Source: UBA2033 sp035345875 | GTDB taxonomy: Bacteria; Spirochaetota; Leptospiria; Leptospirales; Leptospiraceae | NCBI GenBank assembly: GCA_035345875.1 | Contig: DAORDH010000002.1 | Span: 186,001-250,000 of the forward strand | DNA length: 64,000 bases | Reading direction: 5' to 3' | Part shown: positions 1-8,221 of the stretch, in pieces | How the letters are laid out: every line of letters starts with the position of its first letter | Position numbering within the stretch: the stretch's first letter is position 1 | Made by a program: the position numbers and the translations under genes | Notes under the pieces: generated by a model | The model's input: only the letters and a program-made list of their open reading frames with translations | The model's database searches: none | Told to the model about the DNA's origin: nothing

Positions 1-1
1 T

Positions 2-781
2 TATATCCGGATTCGTAAACTCCGAAAAGGTGCTTCCTCTTCTCGCGGTTTGCAGTTGCATTTGATATTTACCGGAAATCCCGGCACAGGTAAAACGACA
101 GTTGCGCGATTGATCGGAGATATTTATCGGGAGCTGGGAGTTTTGCCAAGTGGACATCTAGTGGAAGTAGATCGTTCGGGGCTCATAGGTGGATATCTTG
201 GTCAAACTGCAATCAAGACAAAAGATTGTATAGAAGATGCTCGTGGAGGAATTCTTTTTGTAGATGAAGCCTATTCTCTTTTTACTGAGGCAAGCTCGGA
301 AGATATGTATGCAAGAGAGGCAGTCAATACCCTACTCAAATACATGGAAGATTACCGCGACGAACTTGTGGTAATTTTTGCGGGTTACCAAGAGCCCATG
401 GATAAACTAATGGCTTCAAGTCCAGGACTTCTCGGTCGGTTTAGTAAAACGTTAGTCTTTCCTAATTTTACAGACGAAGAGTTAAGTGGTATTTGTTATG
501 ATATTTGTAAAAATGACGGCTATGAATTAAGTGAGGCTGCTCATAATAAACTAATTTCACAACTTCTAGAACGAAAAGAGAAAGACAGTGAATTTGCCAA
601 TGCGAGAACCGTGCGTAACATTCTAGAACAGGCTTTTAAAAATCAAGCACAGAGAATAATCTCACTCAGTCCACGTGATTTGATGAACAGAAAAACCCTG
701 GATACAATCGAAGAATCAGATATTGGGAATTTTACTTTATCGAACTTCAATCAAGTGAAAAGAGTCGGTTTTTCCTTCTAG
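2..781 (+). CDS. AAA+ ATPase, CbbX/SpoVK-like (5' end outside window)
   Basis: The frame is open to the left edge, so the start lies upstream; the TTG at 50 is internal. The visible part is one AAA+ module: Walker A GNPGTGKTT just after the edge, Walker B ILFVDEAYSL, and a sensor/arginine-finger region around SSPGLLGRF. The spacing and the helical C-terminal lid match the CbbX/CfxQ/SpoVK family, hexameric ATPases that remodel protein complexes such as Rubisco. No Rubisco gene is visible, so the substrate is unknown. Paralogues with an N-terminal AAA or TPR region are common, and the missing part may be large. The gene ends with TAG, followed by about 240 bp without a gene. Confidence 0.85.
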   Translation, partial: YIRIRKLRKGASSSRGLQLHLIFTGNPGTGKTTVARLIGDIYRELGVLPSGHLVEVDRSGLIGGYLGQTAIKTKDCIEDARGGILFVDEAYSLFTEASSEDMYAREAVNTLLKYMEDYRDELVVIFAGYQEPMDKLMASSPGLLGRFSKTLVFPNFTDEELSGICYDICKNDGYELSEAAHNKLISQLLERKEKDSEFANARTVRNILEQAFKNQAQRIISLSPRDLMNRKTLDTIEESDIGNFTLSNFNQVKRVGFSF

Positions 782-1021
782 CGACTATCGGTTAGTTTCT
801 GCACCCTTTTCGTTACATTTGCGGATATTTAAAATTAGCCGTTTATAAGAAAAGATAATTTTTATTTTGAAATATTTTTAATATCCCAACTACTATTGAG
901 TCCAGGATGATAGTTAAAAATTAACAAGAAATGATTGAGGATATAAATAGTGGTATAGTCGAATAATTATTTTCTATACATATAAATAATTAAGGAATTA
1001 AGTGGATATTAGGAGTTTTTA

Positions 1022-1258
1022 ATGGGAGAATTTGCTGATTTAAGAAATTCATCTTTTGAATACTTGATAGATTTATTAAAAAGTTCTTTAGATAATAATG
1101 ATTATTCTAAAGAGGATATTGAAAAACTTTTAGAAATGAGTAAAGATGAATTATATTCAATTACACTTCCAGCAGCTTATGATGAAGTTTTACAAAATAA
1201 ATGGCTTGATGAAGCCATTTCAATTATACATAGTAATTATTTAATATTACAAGGGTAA
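1022..1258 (+). CDS. Small hypothetical protein, first gene of the HEPN/MNT operon
   Basis: A 78-residue acidic, probably helical protein with no family I recognise. It starts at ATG with a clear AGGAG Shine-Dalgarno sequence six bases upstream (about 1011-1015). It ends four bases before the HEPN-type gene, so the three genes 1022-1994 read as one operon. The region is markedly more AT-rich than its neighbours, which suggests acquisition by transfer. It could be a third component or regulator of the HEPN/MNT pair, but that is inferred only from position. No cysteines, signal peptide or membrane segment are seen. Confidence 0.7.
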   Translation: MGEFADLRNSSFEYLIDLLKSSLDNNDYSKEDIEKLLEMSKDELYSITLPAAYDEVLQNKWLDEAISIIHSNYLILQG

Positions 1259-1262
1259 TAAA

Positions 1263-1658
1263 ATGAACCAAGATATAAGATGGAAACAAAGATATAGTAA
1301 TTTTAAAAAAGCATACGATCAACTTACCGAATTTATGGAAGTTTCTGAATTGAATAAGTTTGAAGTCCAAGGGCTTATACAATGTTTTGAATATACTTTT
1401 GAACTTTCTTGGAAGACTTTAAAAGACTATTTAGAACACGAAGGATATGATGTTAAAACGCCAAGAGAAGTCATAAAAAAAGCATATCAAGTCAATATTA
1501 TAGAAGATGGTGTAATTTGGTTGGATGCGTTGGAAAAAAGAAATTTAATGTCACATACATACAATGAACAAACTACTTTACAAACAAAAGAATTAATCAC
1601 CTCAAAATATTATCAAATGATTAAAAAGCTTGTTGAATATTTTTCTAAAATTGAATAA
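1263..1658 (+). CDS. HEPN-like nucleotidyltransferase substrate-binding protein (HI0074 family)
   Basis: A 131-residue all-helical protein of the HI0074 family, the partner of MNT nucleotidyltransferases. The sequence contains the HEPN signature R-X4-H as RNLMSH (R93 to H98) followed by the typical TYNE, so the putative RNase or toxin active site is intact. The length is normal for the family. The gene follows the 78-residue ORF by four bases and precedes the MNT gene by nine. In known type VII toxin-antitoxin systems the MNT protein adenylylates or otherwise modifies the HEPN partner and silences it; that this pair works so is inference. Confidence 0.85.
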   Translation: MNQDIRWKQRYSNFKKAYDQLTEFMEVSELNKFEVQGLIQCFEYTFELSWKTLKDYLEHEGYDVKTPREVIKKAYQVNIIEDGVIWLDALEKRNLMSHTYNEQTTLQTKELITSKYYQMIKKLVEYFSKIE

Positions 1659-1667
1659 ATTAATATT

Positions 1668-1994
1668 ATGAAATATGGCTTATCAAAAACTGATTTAGAA
1701 CTTATTGTTAAATATTTTAACAATAAGCGAGAGATAGAAAAAGCTGTTCTGTTTGGTTCAAGAGCTAAAGGAAACTTTAAACAGGGTTCTGATATAGATA
1801 TCGCTTTATTTGGAGAAAAGATAACTTTTGATACAATAACTTCTATAAATTACTATTTAAATGAAGAAAGCCCGATGATTTATTTTTTTGATATTCTTGA
1901 TTATAAAAGCATCGAGTCAAAAGAACTAAAAGACCATATAGATAGAGTTGGTATTGAAATATATAACAAAAATAAAGAATTGATTCTTACCTAA
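1668..1994 (+). CDS. MNT-domain minimal nucleotidyltransferase (HI0073 family, putative type VII antitoxin)
   Basis: A 108-residue minimal nucleotidyltransferase. The catalytic core is visible as G30-S31 in VLFGSRAKG, the carboxylate pair D42 and D44 in SDIDIALFG, and a third acidic residue D75 in FFDILD. These are the metal and nucleotide ligands of the DNA polymerase beta superfamily. It is the last gene of a three-gene operon and pairs with the HEPN protein just upstream. The expected role is transfer of nucleotides to the HEPN protein as antitoxin; this is known for related pairs, not shown here. No Shine-Dalgarno sequence is evident, so translation may be coupled to the gene before it. 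Confidence 0.85.
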   Translation: MKYGLSKTDLELIVKYFNNKREIEKAVLFGSRAKGNFKQGSDIDIALFGEKITFDTITSINYYLNEESPMIYFFDILDYKSIESKELKDHIDRVGIEIYNKNKELILT

Positions 1995-2002
1995 AAAGAA
2001 TC
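1982..2002 (+). terminator. Possible hairpin at the end of the HEPN/MNT operon
   Basis: Arms GATTCTT and AAGAATC, seven bases each with a seven-base loop, overlap the stop of the MNT gene. A T-rich stretch follows only about 15 bases later, so a factor-independent terminator is possible but weakly supported. Confidence 0.3.
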
Positions 2003-2164
2003 TCCAAAAAGTCCTGTTTTTTCTCTCTAGCGGCTATAGCTTATTCTCTATCGTATTTATTAACCCTAACATCGTTTCATCTCATCTTCATCCTCTATGC
2101 GGCTATTCAATATTTGCCTCTACATGAATAAACCCTCTTCCATCATTCAATCATAGCTCTGTTA

Positions 2165-2199
2165 TCAGTGTCCATCGGTGTGAATCGGTTGTAATCTTT
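2165..2199. repeat. Isolated degenerate copy of the CACGGATG-type dispersed repeat
   Basis: The stretch from 2165 reads like the element at 19811-19851 with a few substitutions: GTGTCCATCGGTGTGAATCG here against GTGTTCATCCGTGTGCATCC there, both followed by a GT-rich step and TAATCTT. It sits alone in the 249-bp gap between the MNT gene and the HIT gene. It shows that the repeat family of 18.2-19.9 kb is dispersed. Confidence 0.6.
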
Positions 2200-2243
2200 T
2201 TATTTACCATCATTAATCTAAGTTAAGATTCTCCAACTATCGA

Positions 2244-2663
2244 CTAATTCTCCTCAAACAACTTCAATATTCTTTCTAGTTCCGCCTGTGCTTTTGGCGT
2301 TGCTTGCAATTTTCCAGAAAGTGCCTCTTGTAAAAACTCAATTCCTTTCGGTGAATCTTCAAAACGAGGAACCAAATGAAAATGTAAATGAGGAACCGCT
2401 TCGGATACAGTGATCGTATAGAGTTTTAATGGTTTGAAATGTCTATAAATCCATTCTGTAGCCATTTTCATACATTCGCCTAATTGCATGAATTCTCCAT
2501 GAATTAAATCATTATAAGATTCCACATGTCGCTTTGGTTCAATGTATAAATATCCAGGAGCATTTTTAGTAAATTCAGAATGGCGAATGACCCAATGAAA
2601 GGTTTCCCCCACAAGCATTGGAATTGATTTAGTATGATGTATATCGCAAATTTTACAGTCCAT
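2244..2663 (-). CDS. HIT family hydrolase/transferase
   Basis: A 139-residue histidine-triad protein. The triad motif is HLHFHLVPR (H92, H94, H96), with H96 the expected nucleophile. An N-terminal C3-x2-C6 with H9/H10 resembles the zinc site of Fhit/Hint-like enzymes. Members hydrolyse or transfer nucleoside monophosphates from dinucleoside polyphosphates or nucleoside phosphoramidates; the exact substrate cannot be read from the sequence. The ATG start is well supported by AAGGA about five bases upstream. It is a cytoplasmic single gene read leftward, with a repeat fragment downstream. Confidence 0.88.
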   Translation of the reverse strand: MDCKICDIHHTKSIPMLVGETFHWVIRHSEFTKNAPGYLYIEPKRHVESYNDLIHGEFMQLGECMKMATEWIYRHFKPLKLYTITVSEAVPHLHFHLVPRFEDSPKGIEFLQEALSGKLQATPKAQAELERILKLFEEN

Positions 2664-2963
2664 AATTATCCTTCAAAAGATCCGCGTATCAACAGCTTGG
2701 TTTTAGTTTTTACCGAATCCACACTGTATCGCACTGATTTAATTTAATATTTTTTTCTTACAACAAGCAAACTTCTGCTTAATGTAAATGCAATGTATCC
2801 ATTCTTTGAAGTCGCAATTTAAAATCTTTTCTTTTTTTGATTTAAAATTAGAAACTAAAATCAAAATACATTATAGACACTCATCTAAATCAAAAATCAA
2901 ATTCTATCTTTTATTTGTGTCCAACGGTGCGATGAGCGGAGCCGAACGGTTCATAGGTGGAAA
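2664..2963. other. 300-bp gap upstream of the HIT gene, with a GC-richer patch
   Basis: No convincing gene. Most is AT-rich, but about 2921-2961 is clearly GC-richer and contains GATGAGCGGAGCCGAA between two AACGGT copies, resembling a dispersed intergenic element. An 81-codon open frame across it overlaps the end of the transporter gene on the other strand and is judged spurious. Confidence 0.4.
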
Positions 2964-3824
2964 TTACTTCTTTCTATTTAATAAATACACAGCGGATATC
3001 GCAAGAAGTCCTCCAATGATAGTAGTCCACTGAGGAGTTTCACCTAACAATCCCCAACTACTAAGCATTGCACTCGCTGGAACCAAAAAAATAAAAGAGC
3101 TAGCTTTTGCCGAACCTAAACGAGAGGACGCGATGAAATAGACCGTAGTTCCAAAAGAAGTTGAAATGGAACCTAAGTAAAAAATATTCCACCAGAAATT
3201 AGAATCAAATGCCAAAGCTCCCATCCAGTCTTTTGGAAGAGCCATAAAAAAAGAGACGATAGTTCCAATTCCATATAAATAAAGACTATAAGTAATTGGA
3301 GAAACATAGCTCTTAGAAGTAGCCGTAATGATTGTGAGAATTGCCCAAGTAAAAGAGGCTAATATAAAGTATGCGTTGCCTCCCTTTAAAACTTGATCTA
3401 AAGATAAATTCCAAACTTTTAAAATAATAAGTCCACCGATAAATCCAAGACTAAGACCAATGTATTCTAAGAGATGCAATCTATATTTGTAAAAAAGAGC
3501 AACTAGAAAAAAATTTATAATCGGATTGAGTGTTGTCACAAACACTCCACCTGCTCCAGCAAGACCTTCTCTTAGCCCTAAAAAAAACAGCGCATTGTAA
3601 ATGAGCATTACAATTCCTCCTGCAATCGCATAAGGAATTCCTTTTTTGGGGATTCGAAAACTATCTTTCGTAATCCACATGATTGGTATTAGAGAAAGAA
3701 ATGTAACAAGTAATCTCCAAAATAAAATTACTTCTAGACTAGTATAATTCGTAATCATCTTTGCGGAAGCCCAACTGACTCCCCAGATGATCATTGCAAG
3801 AACAACAACATAGATTAAATTCAA
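2964..3824 (-). CDS. EamA/DMT-family transporter
   Basis: A 286-residue polytopic inner-membrane protein with about ten hydrophobic helices in two homologous EamA halves, the usual size and fold of drug/metabolite exporters such as RhaT, YdcZ or RarD relatives. The substrate is not predictable. The start is TTG at 3824, chosen because AGAAGG lies about eight bases upstream and because the first helix begins directly after it (MNLIYVVVLAMIIWG); the internal ATG at residue 11 would cut the helix. The gene lies divergently from the second HIT gene. Confidence 0.88.
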   Translation of the reverse strand: MNLIYVVVLAMIIWGVSWASAKMITNYTSLEVILFWRLLVTFLSLIPIMWITKDSFRIPKKGIPYAIAGGIVMLIYNALFFLGLREGLAGAGGVFVTTLNPIINFFLVALFYKYRLHLLEYIGLSLGFIGGLIILKVWNLSLDQVLKGGNAYFILASFTWAILTIITATSKSYVSPITYSLYLYGIGTIVSFFMALPKDWMGALAFDSNFWWNIFYLGSISTSFGTTVYFIASSRLGSAKASSFIFLVPASAMLSSWGLLGETPQWTTIIGGLLAISAVYLLNRKK

Positions 3825-3917
3825 ATGAAACCTTCTCTTTCCAATCTAAAAAATTAACTCGATTTGCAAATCTAAAATTCTTGCCAAGATTGTTGCGTTT
3901 TTTAAAATCAAACTAGT

Positions 3918-4436
3918 ATGGAAATCGATGACCAAACAGAAGAATTGAAACCAATTCGTAAAAATTTGTTCTCTATAAAAAAATTAAGTTATGCACGGGG
4001 AGAAAGACCGCAGGTAGAATGTATTTTATGTGGTGTTACAGAAAAAAATCCAGAAGTTCCCAATCTTGTTGTGCATGAATCTACTCATTCGATTGTGTCT
4101 GTAAATTTATATCCGTATAATCCAGGGCATATCATTATCTTTCCAAAGCGTCATACGCTAGTTATAACAGATTTAAGTGATGAGGAAGTATTAGACATGC
4201 ACCGTATGAGAGTAAAAGCAATTCAAACCATTTCAAAAGCCTGGAGAGCACAGGGATTTAATATTGGGTATAACCTTGGTAAAAATAGCGGCGGATCTAT
4301 CCCTCATATTCATGAACATATAGTTCCCCGTTTTATAAATGAAGTCGGCTTCTTAGATGTTTTAGACAATACAAGAATTGTGATCTATGATCCATATGAA
4401 ATGTTAGAAGAAATTCGTAGACTCTGGAAAGAATGA
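3918..4436 (+). CDS. HIT family protein, AP4A phosphorylase/adenylyltransferase-like
   Basis: A 172-residue histidine-triad protein of the longer type. The motif is GGSIPHIHEHIVPRF with H130, H132 and H134; a C35-x2-C38 pair and downstream histidines can form a zinc site. The GKNSGGS lead-in matches the diadenosine tetraphosphate phosphorylase/hydrolase-like branch of actinobacterial and spirochaetal proteins. It probably acts on ApnA or related nucleotides in the cytoplasm. It is not a copy of the HIT gene at 2244: length and flanking motifs differ. Its stop lies only eight bases from the end of the convergent MetS-like gene. Confidence 0.85.
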   Translation: MEIDDQTEELKPIRKNLFSIKKLSYARGERPQVECILCGVTEKNPEVPNLVVHESTHSIVSVNLYPYNPGHIIIFPKRHTLVITDLSDEEVLDMHRMRVKAIQTISKAWRAQGFNIGYNLGKNSGGSIPHIHEHIVPRFINEVGFLDVLDNTRIVIYDPYEMLEEIRRLWKE

Positions 4437-4444
4437 GGAAGCGA

Positions 4445-4558
4445 CTAACTTTTATTTACCTTTCCATCGCCTTTTAAAATTCGAATCACACAAAATCCGG
4501 CAAGACCAGTTACAAGTGTAATAGATAAAATCATTATAATTGCACCTTGTATATTCAT
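4445..4558 (-). CDS. MetS-like small subunit of the NSS transporter (37 residues)
   Basis: A short ORF encoding one hydrophobic helix (MNIQGAIIMILSITLVTG...) followed by a short basic tail. Its ATG overlaps the TGA of the NSS symporter gene in an ATGA arrangement (4555-4558), the usual sign of translational coupling, and the Shine-Dalgarno sequence AAGGAGA lies inside the symporter's end. In Corynebacterium the NSS transporter MetP needs the small one-helix subunit MetS; annotated NSS small subunits have this size and place. The role as an essential membrane partner of the symporter is inferred from family and position. Confidence 0.75.
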   Translation of the reverse strand: MNIQGAIIMILSITLVTGLAGFCVIRILKGDGKVNKS

Positions 4559-6144
4559 TTTAATTCTCCTTTCCTTCTAAGACTTAAGTTCACTAAAAAT
4601 ACAAAAAAGAGGAAAATACTAATTATCCCCACAAAAACTCCTCGAGCAACTCTTGCCTGATTGATTGCATCTTCAGCAGAAAAGGTAGCAGACACTTTGG
4701 TAAGCATATAGGACTCACTCATTTTATTAAATGAATTCATTAAACCATCCTCGCTCAAAACAAAGGCTGTAAAAATAATAATTAAAAAAGTTGGAGTAAT
4801 ATATTTAATAATAAAATCAAATCCGGGTGGTAAACCAATTAACGCACCTTTTAGTCCATCTTCTCTCGCTTCTTTCGTGCCTATCTTCCATCCATAAATT
4901 AAGATTTGAATCGTAGCCAGAATATAGATCATAAAAGTTCCAATCCAAAAATCTGTATGGTCGAGTGCAGCCAAGTTTTTATTAAAATAAACAATGGGAA
5001 GTGTGATGATTAGAGTAAAAACGAATAAAATAGGAACAGATTGTCTTCTTGTGAAATGAAAACCTTCTTCTAAAAAAGTAATTCCGGGCTGAACCATAGT
5101 CACACTTGATGTAAGAGCGGCAATAAACAAAATAAAAAACCAAATTGCCCCAAAAAATTGCCCTCCCTGCATTTGAGAAAAGATTGCGGGTAACGCAACA
5201 AAACCCATTCCAAATGTTCCAAAGGCAACCACACTTGCACCTAAAAATAAAAACCCAACCGGAATGGTGATAAGCCCTCCAAATACAACCTCTACAAACT
5301 CATTGAGAGAAGCAGCGGATAATCCTGATAAAACCACATCATCTTTGTCTTTTAAGTAACTCGCCAGAGTTAAAACAATTCCAAAGCCAACTGATAAAGA
5401 AAAGAAAATTTGACCTGCAGCCGCAATCCATACTTCTCCACGAAGTAGTGCAGACCAATCTGGATTCCACATTCTACCCAGTCCTGCAGAAATATTATCG
5501 AGAGATAAAACTTTTGTTAAAATAATAAAAGCGCAGATGAGTAAAACTGGCACAGCTACTTTTGCAAAAGCTTCAAGACCTTTTGCTATCCCACGATAAA
5601 CTAAATAAAAATTCATAACATAGCAAGCTAATACATAGTATACAATACTACTTTGAAAAGAAGCTCCATTGGAAAGTGAACCTGTCAAAAGATTGAAATG
5701 TTCAGTTGAGGTTTGTATGAGTGTATCAGTTTTTGATGTGCCTAACGTATGAGAAGGATGTAAATTGATCGAACCTGTTAAAAAATCCACAGCATAAGCA
5801 AGACACCAAGCTTCAATAAAAACATAATAGGTATAAATCATAATAGGAATGATAAGAGCAATTGCACTTGTGACTTGAAGAGGAATACCAGTGAGATAAT
5901 TTTTAAAGATGTTAGGAGCACTATGCCCATGCTTTCCAGCCATTCTGCCCATGATCCATTCGGAAAGACAAACAGGAATACCTAAAATTAAAAAGCTAAT
6001 AATATAAGGAATCATAAAAGCCCCTCCGCCAAACTTGGCAGCCTGCCCTGGAAACCGTAAAAAGTTTCCTAGCCCGATTGCTCCACTTGCAACCACCAAA
6101 ATTATCCCAATTCTACTTCCCCATTCTTCTGTGCTTTTGCTCAT
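4555..6144 (-). CDS. Sodium:neurotransmitter symporter (NSS/SNF) family transporter
   Basis: A 529-residue polytopic membrane protein with about twelve helices. The NSS hallmark of helix 1 is present (GAIGLGNFLRFPGQAAKFGG), with the unwound segment that binds sodium and substrate in LeuT. Members import amino acids such as methionine, alanine or tryptophan with sodium. The gene is followed with a 4-bp overlap by the MetS-like subunit gene, which points to the MetPS-type branch (methionine/alanine import). The start ATG lies at 6144 behind AAGGAAATAGA. The last helix is followed by a short charged tail, RRKGELK. Confidence 0.92.
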   Translation of the reverse strand: MSKSTEEWGSRIGIILVVASGAIGLGNFLRFPGQAAKFGGGAFMIPYIISFLILGIPVCLSEWIMGRMAGKHGHSAPNIFKNYLTGIPLQVTSAIALIIPIMIYTYYVFIEAWCLAYAVDFLTGSINLHPSHTLGTSKTDTLIQTSTEHFNLLTGSLSNGASFQSSIVYYVLACYVMNFYLVYRGIAKGLEAFAKVAVPVLLICAFIILTKVLSLDNISAGLGRMWNPDWSALLRGEVWIAAAGQIFFSLSVGFGIVLTLASYLKDKDDVVLSGLSAASLNEFVEVVFGGLITIPVGFLFLGASVVAFGTFGMGFVALPAIFSQMQGGQFFGAIWFFILFIAALTSSVTMVQPGITFLEEGFHFTRRQSVPILFVFTLIITLPIVYFNKNLAALDHTDFWIGTFMIYILATIQILIYGWKIGTKEAREDGLKGALIGLPPGFDFIIKYITPTFLIIIFTAFVLSEDGLMNSFNKMSESYMLTKVSATFSAEDAINQARVARGVFVGIISIFLFFVFLVNLSLRRKGELK

Positions 6145-6314
6145 TCTATTTCCTTGGCTAACAAATCTTTTTTACATACAGATAGAATATGCTTTTTTTT
6201 CCAAGTAAGTATTTTACTTGAGATTGCGTTAAAAAGAGAAAACCATCTTTATTTTAATTTCAGAATTTCAAGTTGATAAAAGAATATTAGAGAGTGCTAA
6301 TAAATTATAAAAGA

Positions 6315-6341
6315 GGTTTGGGGACGACTTCTCCCCAAACC
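6315..6341 (-). terminator. Terminator downstream of the lipase-like gene
   Basis: A perfect ten-base stem, GGTTTGGGGA and TCCCCAAACC, with a seven-base loop. Read on the minus strand it is followed by CTCTTTTATAATTT, so it can stop transcription leaving the lipase-like gene. Two further hairpins (about 6346-6359 and 6368-6391) lie between it and the stop codon at 6403. Confidence 0.65.
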
Positions 6342-6402
6342 GTAAGCAGGCTTCCCTGCCAAATGACTCATAGTGCACAAAGTGCTACTATGAATTACCG
6401 CA

Positions 6403-8130
6403 CTATTTCTTTTTTACTTCATACCAATCATCGGAAGGATCTGCAGTATATCGTCCTTCTACTTGAGACCAATACTTACCACCTAACATCATCTCTCTAA
6501 CTTTAGAGTCAGGAGTGAAGGCGCTGAGTGCAATGTCACCCGTTTTAATTCTATTGAAAAATTGGATCACACATTCAATCGGAGAAGAAGATTCCATAGA
6601 CCAGAAATAATGCTGACGAACTGAATTGTGTTTTTCTTTTAGTTGAGTTGCAGAGTAATACCAAGGCTTCATATCCATCACAGCAATTTGTTGGTTGAGT
6701 GGTTGATTTGGATTCATAAAAGGTTGTAGATAAAGGTCCAGAATTGTAGAATTGTATCTTTCAATTACGATTCCATTTTTCCACTGATCATTTAGAATTG
6801 TAAATAAAATCACTCTTGCATATTCAGTTACATAAAAATTTCTTCCTACGATTCCAAGTTCTAATGCCTTTGCACCGTTGTGATTTAACGCAACTTGCAT
6901 TTCTTTTTCAGTTACCTTTGGTAAATAAGATTTTGCACCGTCCGTCCAAGCAGGATCAAGGAGTGCAATTCGTTTGATTTTAATTCCACTTGCATTTACT
7001 CTTCCTGATATGTTTGTAATCATTTGGTTTCCAAGCGAATGTCCAGTCATGCGAATATTACCGGAAGTATTTTGTTTTAATGCATCAATTACATAAAGAC
7101 TTAAAAGTTCTCCGACTGATTGGACTTGTATTGTTTGTCCTTTGAACTGTAAATTTCTGTCCCATATATTGCTCGAAACAGTTCCTGCTTCATCCATTGT
7201 TTTATAACTACTTCCATTTGGTCCTTCTACTAAATTCCAAATCTTAGCTTCTGCTGCATGAAGTGCGTCATCCGCAAACTGATTCCAAAATACAATCCCT
7301 GTATTCCAACCTTTATCAATCCAATTGTGGTTTGTAAATTTTCTAAGACCATTTAATTCTTTTGCTCCAGCGAAATTATCTTCTAGATAGTAATACATTT
7401 GATAGCTAAATCCTTTTCTTCCATAAGGATCATCGTTACTCACTGAATTTGTTTGCAGTCCATGAGAGAAAATTACAGTTGCACTAGCGGGATTGTAAAA
7501 AGCATTTTTTAGATTTGGAAAATATTTTTCACAAACTCCGAATTTTCCATACCAGTAGAGTCCGTAGTCCAGATCTCTACTTTTAAAATTGATTTTTAGA
7601 TTTCCGAGAGATTCACCCTTTGCATTTTGAATTCCACCGACTATCGCTATGTATTTTCGATTTGGCTGCAAACGAATCTGTGGAATGAGAGTGATTTTAT
7701 TTCCCTCTACAACCACTCTAGAATAAAGAACACTACCATCTAGTGTGAGAAAGTAGCTATTCTTGATTCCAGTGTTATTTGCAATCAGTCCATTCAAAAG
7801 CGTTACTTCCAAAGGAAGATTCACTTCTACATTTGAATCTCCATTTTTTATATTCGTATAAATATTTCCAAGCAATTCAGAAGAAGAATCCTGACTGAGA
7901 GAGGAAGTAGGTATGATTTGATCAGGACCGAGTAGAGATCTCGTATTGAGTGCATTTGCTTCATTGAAGTTCGATTCAGATCTTGCTGGTTTTGCATCTG
8001 CTAAAATAGCTAAGTTGTTTAAAGTTTTGTTTTTCTTTTCGTTTTTTAACTCAGGACCACAATTTACTAAAACAGATAGAACTGTTAAAATTAAGAATGA
8101 TTTTAGAGCTGATTGATTTTTTGCTTTCAT
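6403..8130 (-). CDS. Lipase-like alpha/beta-hydrolase lipoprotein
   Basis: A secreted hydrolase of 575 residues counted from the ATG at 8130. That start is preferred over the longer frame to 8172 because it has GAGG eight bases upstream and begins a signal peptide MKAKNQSALKSFLILTVLSV ending in LVNC, a lipobox with C24 as the lipidated residue. Residues about 90-190 look like a bacterial Ig-like (SbsA/Big_5) domain. The C-terminal half is an alpha/beta hydrolase with nucleophile motif GHSLG (S365 in this numbering) and an HGLQ segment that may form the oxyanion hole. It is expected on the cell surface or periplasmic face. The membrane AraC regulator just upstream is a candidate controller. 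Confidence 0.82.
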   Translation of the reverse strand: MKAKNQSALKSFLILTVLSVLVNCGPELKNEKKNKTLNNLAILADAKPARSESNFNEANALNTRSLLGPDQIIPTSSLSQDSSSELLGNIYTNIKNGDSNVEVNLPLEVTLLNGLIANNTGIKNSYFLTLDGSVLYSRVVVEGNKITLIPQIRLQPNRKYIAIVGGIQNAKGESLGNLKINFKSRDLDYGLYWYGKFGVCEKYFPNLKNAFYNPASATVIFSHGLQTNSVSNDDPYGRKGFSYQMYYYLEDNFAGAKELNGLRKFTNHNWIDKGWNTGIVFWNQFADDALHAAEAKIWNLVEGPNGSSYKTMDEAGTVSSNIWDRNLQFKGQTIQVQSVGELLSLYVIDALKQNTSGNIRMTGHSLGNQMITNISGRVNASGIKIKRIALLDPAWTDGAKSYLPKVTEKEMQVALNHNGAKALELGIVGRNFYVTEYARVILFTILNDQWKNGIVIERYNSTILDLYLQPFMNPNQPLNQQIAVMDMKPWYYSATQLKEKHNSVRQHYFWSMESSSPIECVIQFFNRIKTGDIALSAFTPDSKVREMMLGGKYWSQVEGRYTADPSDDWYEVKKK

Positions 8131-8184
8131 GGCGATTACCTCGTTTTGTTTTATGAGATCATTGTCGCACAAAAAGAAAACAAA

Positions 8185-8221
8185 GTCTGGTCAGTCTGAG
8201 TCATGTTTCAAATTGTCTGGT
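8185..8221 (-). promoter_or_regulatory. Candidate operator: two ACCAGAC copies 30 bp apart upstream of the lipase gene
   Basis: GTCTGGT occurs at 8185-8191 and 8215-8221, i.e. ACCAGAC twice in the same orientation on the minus strand, exactly 30 bp apart and 55-91 bp upstream of the lipase start. Direct repeats at helical-turn spacing are the usual AraC-family operator form, and an AraC regulator is the next gene. The assignment is inference. Confidence 0.3.

Noticed and set aside
2788..3033. 81-codon plus-strand ORF
   Set aside because: It overlaps the 3' end of the EamA gene, has no ribosome site and its sequence is low-complexity K/F/S-rich.
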